A DNA stretch of 64,000 nt from a virus. A model generated the notes under the pieces. It saw only the letters and a program-made list of their open reading frames with translations, was not told where the DNA came from and did not search any database. The stretch covers positions 1 through 64,000 of IMG/VR virus record IMGVR_UViG_3300009059_000716. One strand, 5' to 3'. Of this stretch, positions 55,431 through 63,674 are shown one piece after another; the stretch's first letter is position 1, and the number at the start of each line of letters is the position of its first letter. A program made the translations under genes and the position numbers.

Positions 55431-57635
55431 ATGAAAGGAACCCTTTTTTCAACAGATTTTGTTAAAGACTCTAATGGAAACTTAAGATTGCTTGAAATCA
55501 ATACAGATACTGCTATTGTTTCTTCTGCAATCAAACAATTAGACTTTACAGGATTTAAACAAGTATTAGAAAGTAATTCTATTACAAAAGTAAAGACAAT
55601 CCATAAACTATATCAAGAAGATATCGTAGAAGCATTAAAAGCATACTTAGATGCAAATGTACCTTCAGTAAACTCTTTTGAAAGTATAGTTGAAGATAGC
55701 AACACTATTTATCCTACATCTGTAGAAGATGCAGCAGATACCTTTATCTTAAGGTTAGCTTATGATGAAGCTGCATTATTAGATAGTGAATATGCTAAAA
55801 ACACACACAATATTCTAAAACTATTCAGCGACAATGGGCAAATTAGTTCAACAGTTGGGTATTATTATGCTGGAGGCGGTAGTATAGAAGACCACCTTAC
55901 AAGAGATTTTAATGCTGAAAACGTTCCTGATATTTTAGTTAAAAACTTGAACACTACTTTAGGAGAGCCGATTGAGTTCTTTAAAATAGGTCAATCAAGT
56001 AAGACAGCTGAAGATAGATTTGCTGATGTATTCGATATGTTAGATGATACTAAAATTGCTATGAACTTCTACAACGATGAAGCAGCAGCAAAAGTAGAAT
56101 CTTTTAGAACATTACACATAGTATACGGAAGCGACCTAAACGTTATCGATGTAGCAGGATTTAAATCTTCAGCTATATTAGATAAACCAGCTTCTCTATC
56201 AGTAGTAGATGAAGATATAGTAACGAAAGTAGATGTAAAGCACTACCATGAATTAACTACTACATTACCTAGATTTGGAGTAGGTTCTAACTACGGAGGT
56301 ATCTTTGAAGAAGAGTTTATTGTAAAAGCAGACGGTACGTTAGTACCTATTAAAGACGCTACAGTAGGAGATTCCTTTAAATCATACTTTATTTCAGGTT
56401 CACCCGATACAGACATTGAATCAGAATATCTAGCATGGACTTACCCAGGATCTGAATTACCTAGTGGTTCTTACGCTACAACTTCTACTTTAGTAAACAA
56501 CTTAGAAGTAGGTTTATTCTATAATATGATCTTCCACGTAACTTTACAAGACGGAAGTGATTTTAGAGCAACAGGAAACTCTCACGTATTAGTTTACGAT
56601 GTACAGGCAGACTTATTAAAGTATGTTGCAGTAAACTATCTATCATCAGATAAACATAAATTAATATCTGCAGGAAATGGATTAGTAGATATTACAGGAG
56701 TTGTTTGTGAGATATTAGATGGGGAGTATTCTTCTCATATTCTAGATATGGAAATAGCCGATACATTCTTCATCGGTGATGGACAATTAAGCGTTAAGAT
56801 TGTTGCCCACAACTGCTTCCCAGCTGGTACTAAAATTACAATGGCTGATGGTTCAGTCAAAAACATTGAAGACGTTAAGGCAGGAGATAAACTATTAACT
56901 ATCAACGAAAATACTTTAGAACAATCAGAAGGTAGAGTTGGAGATGTATTAGTTAAGAAAGATAGATTGTTATTCGAATTCAAATTAGAAGACGGAGGAG
57001 TAATCAAATCTACATCTCATCACAGATATTTCGTAAAAGAAAAGTCATGGTTAACTGCTCAAGATATTCAAGTAGGAGACGTATTAGTTAGATCAAACGG
57101 AGATGATGTCAAAGTAGAATCAATTGAACAGCACGAAGGTGAGTTTGAAGTATTCCATATTATTGATGTAAAAGATAACCATACTTACTACGCAGAAGAT
57201 ATTTTAGTTCATAACTATAAAGCTTGTTTCATCGCTGGAACAGAGATTACTTTAGCGAATGGAGATGTTAAAAATATCGAAGATGTAGCAGTAGGAGAAG
57301 AAGTTCTTACTTACAACGAAGATAAAAAAGAAACAGAAGCAGGAGTAGTAGGAGACTTGAAGAAACATGAAGTTCAATCTGTAATCAGATTAACTCTTGA
57401 TAATGAGAATGTAATCGTAACAACTGAAGAACATCCTTTCTATGTAGTAGATGCAGGATGGGTAAAAGCAGGAGAATTACAACCATTAGATGTTTGTTTA
57501 AAAGAAGACGGTAAAGAATCTCTAATCTCTTCAGTAGAGGTATTAGAAGAGAAACATGAAGTATTTAACTTACTAAGCGTTTCTGAAAACCATAACTTCT
57601 TCGCTAACGGAATATTAGTTCACAATAAAAAATAA
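55431..57635 (+). CDS. Protein with three tandem Hint (intein-like/BIL) domains and an ATP-grasp-like N-terminus
   Basis: 734 residues. The N-terminus (FVKDSNGNLRLLEINTDTAI) looks like the end of an ATP-grasp fold with an E-x-N motif. Residues ~293-461 form a degenerate Hint domain: the start reads GIFEEEF where a Cys is expected, but it ends VAHN before a Cys. The second Hint starts at C462 (CFPAGTKITMADGSVKNIED), has STSHHRYF (block B) and ends VHN at 594-595. The third starts at C599 (CFIAGTEITLANGDVKNIED), has TTEEHPFYV and ends VHN at 731-732, two residues from the C-terminus. This looks like bacterial-intein-like domains that cleave or ligate the protein, with no homing endonuclease. 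It may be a virion or secreted protein. Confidence 0.85.
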   Translation: MKGTLFSTDFVKDSNGNLRLLEINTDTAIVSSAIKQLDFTGFKQVLESNSITKVKTIHKLYQEDIVEALKAYLDANVPSVNSFESIVEDSNTIYPTSVEDAADTFILRLAYDEAALLDSEYAKNTHNILKLFSDNGQISSTVGYYYAGGGSIEDHLTRDFNAENVPDILVKNLNTTLGEPIEFFKIGQSSKTAEDRFADVFDMLDDTKIAMNFYNDEAAAKVESFRTLHIVYGSDLNVIDVAGFKSSAILDKPASLSVVDEDIVTKVDVKHYHELTTTLPRFGVGSNYGGIFEEEFIVKADGTLVPIKDATVGDSFKSYFISGSPDTDIESEYLAWTYPGSELPSGSYATTSTLVNNLEVGLFYNMIFHVTLQDGSDFRATGNSHVLVYDVQADLLKYVAVNYLSSDKHKLISAGNGLVDITGVVCEILDGEYSSHILDMEIADTFFIGDGQLSVKIVAHNCFPAGTKITMADGSVKNIEDVKAGDKLLTINENTLEQSEGRVGDVLVKKDRLLFEFKLEDGGVIKSTSHHRYFVKEKSWLTAQDIQVGDVLVRSNGDDVKVESIEQHEGEFEVFHIIDVKDNHTYYAEDILVHNYKACFIAGTEITLANGDVKNIEDVAVGEEVLTYNEDKKETEAGVVGDLKKHEVQSVIRLTLDNENVIVTTEEHPFYVVDAGWVKAGELQPLDVCLKEDGKESLISSVEVLEEKHEVFNLLSVSENHNFFANGILVHNKK

Positions 57636-57640
57636 GAATC

Positions 57641-57781
57641 ATGCCAGTAGTATATAAATCATTTGATTACCAAACAGAAGCAAGAGACAAAGCAGTAGAA
57701 GCAGCAGATGTAACTACAAAACAGCAAATGAATGACATCGTTGCAAGCTTTGTAAATTTATTTAAAGCTAAACACCTATAG
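57641..57781 (+). CDS. Small helical protein after the Hint gene
   Basis: 46 residues (MPVVYKSFDYQTEARDKAVEAADVTTKQQM...), amphipathic helix. 5 bases after the Hint gene and 14 before the first oxygenase. Not recognised. Confidence 0.5.
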   Translation: MPVVYKSFDYQTEARDKAVEAADVTTKQQMNDIVASFVNLFKAKHL

Positions 57782-57795
57782 TATACAGCTTTAAA

Positions 57796-58323
57796 ATGGT
57801 TACTGAAAAAACGTTATTCTCACAACAAGATTGCGAATACATTAAATCATTTTATGATGTAGCAATTGAGAAGAACGAAAAAGGTTTCAAAATAAACTCA
57901 GACAAATACCCACAAGGTATAGCAATAAAAGACGGTTCAGCAGTATCATGGAATGAAATCCAAAACGATACTCTGGACCGTTTCTTGTTAAGTAAGCTTA
58001 TAGAGTTAGAAATAACTTCACTCCCTTATCTTAAGCTAATGAAGTACGGAGTCGGAAATGAAATGAAACCTCATAGAGATTTTCAGGCATATGATACAAG
58101 TACAATCTATAGATCAACAACAATACAGCTAACCAGTCCGGAAGATTATAAAGGAGGAGAGTTATATGTAGAAGGAGTAAAAGCTAGTAATATACAAGGA
58201 ACTGCAATTATGTTTAACCCCTATCAAACACATTGGGTTACAGAGATTACTGAAGGAGAAAGATGGGTTATAGTAGCTTTTTTAGAAGAGTTTCATTTTA
58301 ATACTAAGAAAAGTTTATTATGA
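57796..58323 (+). CDS. 2-oxoglutarate/Fe(II) oxygenase, prolyl-4-hydroxylase-like (1 of 3)
   Basis: 175 residues, double-stranded beta-helix. Iron ligands HxD in MKPHRDFQ and the distal His in QTHWVTEI; the 2OG-binding Arg in GERWVIVAF; YKGGELYV is the usual GGE strand. All ligands are present, so it is probably active. Overlaps the next oxygenase by 4 bases. The substrate could be protein, glycan or DNA. Confidence 0.87.
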   Translation: MVTEKTLFSQQDCEYIKSFYDVAIEKNEKGFKINSDKYPQGIAIKDGSAVSWNEIQNDTLDRFLLSKLIELEITSLPYLKLMKYGVGNEMKPHRDFQAYDTSTIYRSTTIQLTSPEDYKGGELYVEGVKASNIQGTAIMFNPYQTHWVTEITEGERWVIVAFLEEFHFNTKKSLL

Positions 58324-58829
58324 TTGATCAAAAAGTATTATTTACAGCAGAAGAATGTGAGTGGTTGAAATCCGCACAATCAACTATATACCCACCAGTA
58401 GAAGATACTAAATGGTGGGAGTCACATCGTATAAATTATAGATTTAAAAATATACAAGAAAGAGAAGTATTTGAACAGTCACGTTTAGATTTTGTTGCTA
58501 GTAGAGTTAAACAATTAGGAGTGAAATCTGTTCCTACATATAAAATTATACATTACGGTAAAGGTGGATTCTTCGCCCCTCACATAGATTCAGGGAGAAA
58601 CCATCCAATTAGAAGAAAAACATTATTAGTGCAGCTATCCTCTAAAGAAGATTATTCTGGAGGTGATATGTATGTTAAGGGTGTACTTTTTGAAAAGACA
58701 ATAGGCAATACAATATTATTTGATTCGTCATTAACTCATGAACTAAAATTAATAGAAGGAGGAAATAGATTAGTTATGGTCACATGGTTATCTATTTATA
58801 ACCTTGAGAATCCTAAAACTTTACTATGA
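58320..58829 (+). CDS. 2-oxoglutarate/Fe(II) oxygenase, prolyl-4-hydroxylase-like (2 of 3)
   Basis: 169 residues, clearly related to the preceding gene (both end KT/S-LL; same motif order). HxD in FAPHIDSGR, distal His in LTHELKLI, Arg in GNRLVMVTW, and YSGGDMYV. ATGA overlaps at both ends. Confidence 0.86.
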   Translation: MIDQKVLFTAEECEWLKSAQSTIYPPVEDTKWWESHRINYRFKNIQEREVFEQSRLDFVASRVKQLGVKSVPTYKIIHYGKGGFFAPHIDSGRNHPIRRKTLLVQLSSKEDYSGGDMYVKGVLFEKTIGNTILFDSSLTHELKLIEGGNRLVMVTWLSIYNLENPKTLL

Positions 58830-59350
58830 TAACAGTTAAACATAACGTACTGTCGGATAGAGAGGTAAACAAGCTACTCACTTTATGGTATGATACAAAA
58901 CCTAACCATATTATAACAGACGGCTATAAGTATAATATTGAAGCAGTAGAGATTTTAGACTACATAGATAAATTAAAACTTTCGTATTCTTTTCCAAAAG
59001 AACACTATAGGGACTTTATACTACAGACAATAGATGAAACACATAGCAAAGCTCCTAATCATGACAAATATCACCGACATGAAAATGAATGGACATATGT
59101 TATGTACTTAAATGATAACTATCAAGGAGGAGAAATAGAGTTTACTAATGGAACTATCATTAAACCACAAGTAGGAGATGTTATATACTTTTCACCTGAA
59201 GAAGGACATAGAGTTAAACCCCCATATGATTTTACCGAACAGTATTTTAAACACAACGGTAAGAGTATTCTTATGAATAAAAGATGGTCACTTGTCGGAT
59301 TCATGAATTCTGACATTATAAACGAGAATAAAAAAACATGCTTAATTTAA
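58826..59350 (+). CDS. 2-oxoglutarate/Fe(II) oxygenase-like (3 of 3), altered metal site
   Basis: 174 residues. YVMYLNDNYQGGEIEF, GDVIYFSPEEGHRV and KRWSLVGFMN are the expected strands, with distal His and an Arg. The first motif reads YHRHENEW, where HxD would be expected, so one ligand may be Glu or differently placed. It belongs to the P4H fold but is more distant from the other two. It overlaps the glycosyltransferase by 13 bases. Confidence 0.75.
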   Translation: MITVKHNVLSDREVNKLLTLWYDTKPNHIITDGYKYNIEAVEILDYIDKLKLSYSFPKEHYRDFILQTIDETHSKAPNHDKYHRHENEWTYVMYLNDNYQGGEIEFTNGTIIKPQVGDVIYFSPEEGHRVKPPYDFTEQYFKHNGKSILMNKRWSLVGFMNSDIINENKKTCLI

Positions 59351-60042
59351 TTTATACCTATTCAATCAAACTTAGCGGTAACAGTATAGAAAAATACGTT
59401 AAACTCCTAAATAAAGCATACCTACATAACAGTAAGTACCATTCTATAGTACTATATACCGATAGGGAGACATTACCGTATGTAGAAGATATTTTTCCGG
59501 AGATAAGATTAGTAGAAATAGACAATCTTCAATTTATGGATGATATAAAAATGAAGATTATAGATAAACTTGAAAGCAATAGTATACTTACAGATTACGA
59601 TATCTTTTTAAACTCACCTTTAATACTTCCAGACAATTTTGATGTGTATGTAGATAGAAGAGGTAAGGTAAAAGAGTTAGTACTGTACAGCCATTTGTTT
59701 GAACATTTAAGACATGAAGGTTATGGTATTTTTACTAAAGATGTAAATACCTATTTGAATGTAGGTATATTAAAAATCAACAGTGAACATAAAATAAAAG
59801 CTATTAAAGACGCATATTACGCTTTAAGAAATTGGTATGTGGATAATAAAATAGAAGAAAGAACTCAATTTACATACCATACAGGAGTATGCCCTTCTAT
59901 AGCAGCTTTACAGTACAATTTAGATAAAATAGCTACTATAAGTAACTGGAAAGTATGTGAGATGAAAAAATACAACAACTACCATCATTTAGTTGGAGAA
60001 GATAAATTTAAAGAAATAAGCACAAAAAATACTGTGATTTAG
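59338..60042 (+). CDS. Putative glycosyltransferase, DUF6734-like
   Basis: 234 residues. LIYTYSIKLSG, then HSIVLYTDRETLPYV, DYDIFLNSPLILP in the place of a DxD, and a YLNVGILKIN product-side motif. It resembles the gene at 60296 in its order of motifs. Follows the oxygenases directly, which suggests hydroxylation followed by glycosylation of the same target (inference). Confidence 0.55.
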   Translation: MLNLIYTYSIKLSGNSIEKYVKLLNKAYLHNSKYHSIVLYTDRETLPYVEDIFPEIRLVEIDNLQFMDDIKMKIIDKLESNSILTDYDIFLNSPLILPDNFDVYVDRRGKVKELVLYSHLFEHLRHEGYGIFTKDVNTYLNVGILKINSEHKIKAIKDAYYALRNWYVDNKIEERTQFTYHTGVCPSIAALQYNLDKIATISNWKVCEMKKYNNYHHLVGEDKFKEISTKNTVI

Positions 60043-60073
60043 TTGTCAAAACAGTATATTTTTCATATATTTA
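60043..60073 (+). promoter_or_regulatory. Promoter P18
   Basis: TTG at 60043, a 20-base spacer, TATATTTA at 60066-60073, a 29-base leader before the ATG at 60103. Confidence 0.7.
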
Positions 60074-60102
60074 GATATATTAATCTATTAAAGACAAATG
60101 TT

Positions 60103-60291
60103 ATGAACAAATTATTTTTTGTACCTTCAACCAAAATTAACGCAAGAATTGCCGACACTGTTGTTACAGGACAGCATATTACAGTAGAAGGGTTAACTTA
60201 CCAAATGGTATCAAAAAGACCACTTGGAAGAAGAGTACTAAGACGTCTAATTAACGAATCTACAAATACAAAAATTGTAATCTATTCATAA
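60103..60291 (+). CDS. Small basic hypothetical protein
   Basis: 62 residues from ATG 60103 (AAATGTTATG context). A longer TTG-start reading would run through the promoter. Sequence MNKLFFVPSTKINARIAD then KRPLGRRVLRRLIN. Not recognised. Confidence 0.58.
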   Translation: MNKLFFVPSTKINARIADTVVTGQHITVEGLTYQMVSKRPLGRRVLRRLINESTNTKIVIYS

Positions 60292-60295
60292 CCAA

Positions 60296-61084
60296 ATGAA
60301 AGCAATATATAGCTACAAAATATTCTCAGACCAACGTAAACCTTTAGATAAAACGTTTTGGAAACTAGCTGCATATAGTGTTAAGTCTGCTTCTAAGTAT
60401 TATAGAACAGTTCTGTACTCCGATGAAGAAAGTGGAAAGCTATTTGATAGACACGGAATTTATTTTGATGAGTATCATATTCTTCCTGAAATAGAAAATT
60501 ATAAAGGAAGGGTTTATAGTGTACCAAAAATATATGCAATGATTGCTGAGAAAGAGCCATATATTCATTTAGACTTTGACTCTGTAATACTGGAAGAGAT
60601 TATATCTACACACACTATTACATACGCATATACAGAAGTTGATTTAATAAATCTAGCAGGGTATGCTAGAATAGATTACGTATTTGGAGGATATGTAAGA
60701 CCTTATCGAGACTTGTTGGTTGATATATTTAAGGATGATATAATATATCCTGATTTTAATATAGTACCTAACCATTCTTTTCTGATGGTAAAAAATCCAA
60801 CTATTGTTAGAGAGATTTACAAAAGAATACTCAGTAAAATACCAGCGGACATATTAGAAGAAGTAAGCCCTACATTATTAGAGCAATGTCTACTTTACCT
60901 ATACTTAAAAGAAAATCAAACAGATATAGGATACTTAAGTTGGTATTCAGCAGAGAAGTTTTTAGAACGTGAGTTCGGTTCTTATAAATTTATACATTTA
61001 CCATTTTACAACGAACCGGAAAAGAAAGAAGAAGTAGAGTTTGTTCTTAAAAAACTTGAAGAACAATTCGGCCCAATCGAATAA
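60296..61084 (+). CDS. Putative glycosyltransferase, DUF6734-like
   Basis: 262 residues. IYSYKIFSDQRKPL, TVLYSDEESGKLFDRHGI, VPKIYAMIAEKEPYIHLDFDSVI with a clear DxD, and NHSFLMVKNPTIVREIY. This order matches DUF6734-type putative transferases of Bacteroidota. Ends with a charged coiled-coil-like tail. Confidence 0.65.
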   Translation: MKAIYSYKIFSDQRKPLDKTFWKLAAYSVKSASKYYRTVLYSDEESGKLFDRHGIYFDEYHILPEIENYKGRVYSVPKIYAMIAEKEPYIHLDFDSVILEEIISTHTITYAYTEVDLINLAGYARIDYVFGGYVRPYRDLLVDIFKDDIIYPDFNIVPNHSFLMVKNPTIVREIYKRILSKIPADILEEVSPTLLEQCLLYLYLKENQTDIGYLSWYSAEKFLEREFGSYKFIHLPFYNEPEKKEEVEFVLKKLEEQFGPIE

Positions 61085-61099
61085 CAGTTATACCTTATT

Positions 61100-61450
61100 A
61101 TGAAAATTAAAGAGCTACTTTTAGGAGCCGTGTTATTTACTCTCGGACAGAGCATAGCCTGGTACCAGACTAATGGGCAATTTATAAGTAGTTGGATAAA
61201 AGAACATCCGTTACTTATGTCGGCAATAGTTGGAGTACCTGTTGGGATGTGTTATATTTACGGAACAACGTACACAGTAAGTGCTTTTGAAGGAGAATTA
61301 TGGCCGGCAAGAATTATAGGATTTACAACTGGTATATTTTCCTTTACAGTTCTTACTACACTACACTTAAATCAGACAATCGACCTTAAGACAGGTGTCA
61401 TACTTAGTCTTGCAATTATAATTATTTTACTACAAGCTTTTTGGAAATGA
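61100..61450 (+). CDS. Four-helix membrane protein
   Basis: 116 residues with about four hydrophobic helices (LLLGAVLFTLGQSIAWY, LMSAIVGVPVGMCYIYG, IIGFTTGIFSFTVLTTL, GVILSLAIIIILLQAF). Overlaps thyA by 4 bases. Similar small membrane proteins are known in large phages; function unknown. Confidence 0.62.
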   Translation: MKIKELLLGAVLFTLGQSIAWYQTNGQFISSWIKEHPLLMSAIVGVPVGMCYIYGTTYTVSAFEGELWPARIIGFTTGIFSFTVLTTLHLNQTIDLKTGVILSLAIIIILLQAFWK

Positions 61451-62331
61451 ATTTTTTAGATAGTCAATATCAAGACCTCCTCAAATACATTATTGAGAAA
61501 GGTCAAATAAAAGAAGATAGAACCGGAACCGGAACATTATCAGTATTTGGTAGACAATTTAGACATGAGATGTCATTAGGCTTTCCTCTCCTAACAACAA
61601 AGAAGATAGCAGTCAAAACTATGATGACTGAACTGAAATGGTTTCTAAAAGGAGATACTAATATCAAGTATTTAGTTGATAACGGTTGTAATATTTGGAA
61701 TGGTGATGCTTATAAGAATTATAGAAATAAGTTTGAACCAGCCCCTTATCAATTTACTCCAGATACAATGGAAGAGTTCATCAACAAAATCAAAACCGAT
61801 GATGAGTTCGCAGAGGAGTGGGGTGAGTTAGGTCCAATATATGGAAAGCAATGGACTGATTGGAATGGTATAGACCAGATATTAAATCTTCTTAACTCAA
61901 TAAAGAAGAACCCAAATAGTAGAAGATTGATGGTATCGGCTTGGAATGTAGGTGAATTACATGAGATGACATTACCTCCTTGTCATTACGGATTCCAGAT
62001 AAATGTTAGAGGAGAGTATTTAGACCTAATGTGGAATCAAAGAAGTGTAGATACATTTTTAGGAGTACCTTTTAATATAGCCTCATATGGTCTGCTACTT
62101 AGTCTAATAGCGTATGAGACAGGTTATAAGCCTGGTTCTCTCATAGGATCTCTAGGAGATACACATCTATACACAAACCATATAGAACAGGCGAAGGAAC
62201 AGATAAAAAGAACTTCATTTGATCTTCCTACTCTTAAGATTATTTCATCTGATATTCTAAATGGAGAGTTTGAAGTAGAGTTTGAGAACTATATTTCACA
62301 TCCTGCAATAAAAGCACCTTTATCAAATTAA
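61447..62331 (+). CDS. thyA: Thymidylate synthase
   Basis: 294 residues from ATG 61447; an in-frame TTG 6 bases upstream is less likely. EDRTGTGTLSVFGRQFRHEM, the insertion-bearing small domain, catalytic C179 in LPPCHYGFQ, WNQRSVDTFLGVPFNIASY and GDTHLYTNH are all canonical ThyA motifs. It makes dTMP from dUMP with methylene-THF. It shares folate cofactors with the formyltransferase at 17053. Confidence 0.96.
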   Translation: MNFLDSQYQDLLKYIIEKGQIKEDRTGTGTLSVFGRQFRHEMSLGFPLLTTKKIAVKTMMTELKWFLKGDTNIKYLVDNGCNIWNGDAYKNYRNKFEPAPYQFTPDTMEEFINKIKTDDEFAEEWGELGPIYGKQWTDWNGIDQILNLLNSIKKNPNSRRLMVSAWNVGELHEMTLPPCHYGFQINVRGEYLDLMWNQRSVDTFLGVPFNIASYGLLLSLIAYETGYKPGSLIGSLGDTHLYTNHIEQAKEQIKRTSFDLPTLKIISSDILNGEFEVEFENYISHPAIKAPLSN

Positions 62332-62334
62332 AGT

Positions 62335-62364
62335 TTGTAGTCTGAATTATTCTTCTTATATTAA
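62335..62364 (+). promoter_or_regulatory. Promoter P19
   Basis: TTTG (TTG at 62335), a 19-base spacer, TATATTAA at 62357-62364, a 23-base leader ending AAAGGTT before the ATG at 62388. Confidence 0.7.
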
Positions 62365-62387
62365 GGTAGTTAAAAAAAGAAAAGGTT

Positions 62388-62753
62388 ATGCATTTAAGAA
62401 CTACAAGAAGATTAGCTGAGAAGTATTTAAACAATTGTGAGAAAGTTTACGGATTAAGTAAGTTTCATGATAGCACTCCTTACATAGAGTTTCAACCTTA
62501 TGTTCATTCTGTTTACACAGAAGATGATAATCCAATTGCAGAGTATATCTTTGACTATAATACTATTGTAATATACTATAAGAATATTCACAGTGCAGAA
62601 GATTTAGCTCAAACTATCGTTCATGAATACCAACACTACTTACAATCACCAAGCTGGATGACTAGATACTATAATATGGGCTTCTGTTATTCAGACCATC
62701 CATATGAAATAGCAGCATTTAATGAAGAGAAAAATTGGAAATTAGTTGCTTAG
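62388..62753 (+). CDS. Putative zinc metallopeptidase-like protein
   Basis: 121 residues. TIVHEYQHYLQS contains HExxH (H-E-Y-Q-H), and DHPYEIAAFNEEKNW downstream supplies a possible third ligand Glu. The pattern resembles small gluzincin-like or SprT-like phage proteins. No signal peptide, so it acts in the cytoplasm or the virion. Confidence 0.68.
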   Translation: MHLRTTRRLAEKYLNNCEKVYGLSKFHDSTPYIEFQPYVHSVYTEDDNPIAEYIFDYNTIVIYYKNIHSAEDLAQTIVHEYQHYLQSPSWMTRYYNMGFCYSDHPYEIAAFNEEKNWKLVA

Positions 62754-62801
62754 TTAAAGTACATTTCACTATTTATTAAGAACTAAACTAAACTAGAATA
62801 T

Positions 62802-63614
62802 ATGGCATGTGGTTGTGGAAGATCTCCAGACGGATGTAGAGGCTGGCACTCTTTAACAGAAGAAGAATTCAAAGTAGAATATGATGCGTTTCTAAAAGAA
62901 AAAGATGGTATCTTAAGAGTAAAAGAGGTAGAACATTATACCGATACTCTATTCAAATTCAAGTTAACTAAAACAGACGAATATAAATTTAAGGCCGGAC
63001 AGTTTACAATGTTAAATGTAGACGGTGCACCAAAAAGAGCTTATAGCTATACAAGTGGTCCGGAAGATGATTTTATAGAGTTCTATAGTATAAAGGTACC
63101 AAATGGACCTCTTACAAGTAAGCTTCAGAAGATACAAGTAGGAGACTTTGTAAATGTTTCTCCAAAAGCTACTGGAACACTCATAGTAGATAATCTTACA
63201 GAAGGAGACGATTTATGGTTACTTGCTACAGGAACTGGAATTGCACCATTCATTAGTATGTTATGTGATCCTTTAACTTACGACAGATTTAAAAACATTC
63301 ATGTTGTATGGTCGGTAAGAGTAAAAGAAGAACTAGACGCTTTTCATGATTGGTTAGGAAGTATAGGAATAGATTATATTCCAATTGTTACTCGAGATGA
63401 TAGATGGGAAGGAGAGAAAGAAAGAATAACAACTCTTATTCAAAGAGGAGACATAATGAAAGATAGTACTCCAGATAATGATAAAGTAATGCTATGCGGT
63501 AATATGGACTTCAACAAAGAGATAAAAAATCTACTTGTTGACGAAAGAGGATGGGTAGAAGGTAATAGTAGACAAGCAGGATCATTTGCTTTAGAGAAAG
63601 CTTTTGTTGGATAA
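62802..63614 (+). CDS. Ferredoxin-NADP reductase-like flavoprotein with Cys-rich N-terminus
   Basis: 270 residues. Residues 1-25 form a cysteine-rich module (MACGCGRSPDGCRGWHSL) that exists as a separate small protein in some large phages. The FNR core follows: RAYSYTSGPE (FAD), the LATGTGIAPFISML NADP loop, and a C-terminal VMLCGNMDFNKEI segment with the family Cys-Gly. The end GSFALEKAFVG resembles the aromatic C-terminus of Fpr. It probably moves electrons from NADPH to the phage ferredoxin (13070). Confidence 0.9.
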   Translation: MACGCGRSPDGCRGWHSLTEEEFKVEYDAFLKEKDGILRVKEVEHYTDTLFKFKLTKTDEYKFKAGQFTMLNVDGAPKRAYSYTSGPEDDFIEFYSIKVPNGPLTSKLQKIQVGDFVNVSPKATGTLIVDNLTEGDDLWLLATGTGIAPFISMLCDPLTYDRFKNIHVVWSVRVKEELDAFHDWLGSIGIDYIPIVTRDDRWEGEKERITTLIQRGDIMKDSTPDNDKVMLCGNMDFNKEIKNLLVDERGWVEGNSRQAGSFALEKAFVG

Positions 63615-63618
63615 AAAG

Positions 63619-63649
63619 TTGCTGCAATGGACTATTATTCTTATATTAA
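63619..63649 (+). promoter_or_regulatory. Promoter P20
   Basis: TTG at 63619, a 20-base spacer, TATATTAA at 63642-63649, a 25-base leader ending AGAGTT before the ATG at 63675. Confidence 0.7.
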
Positions 63650-63674
63650 GGTATAATTAAAAATAGTAAGAGTT

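Noticed and set aside
55431-57635. Classical intein interrupting a conserved enzyme
   Set aside because: No homing endonuclease, no recognisable extein after the last HN (only two residues follow) and three domains in a row. Tandem Hint/BIL-type domains fit better.
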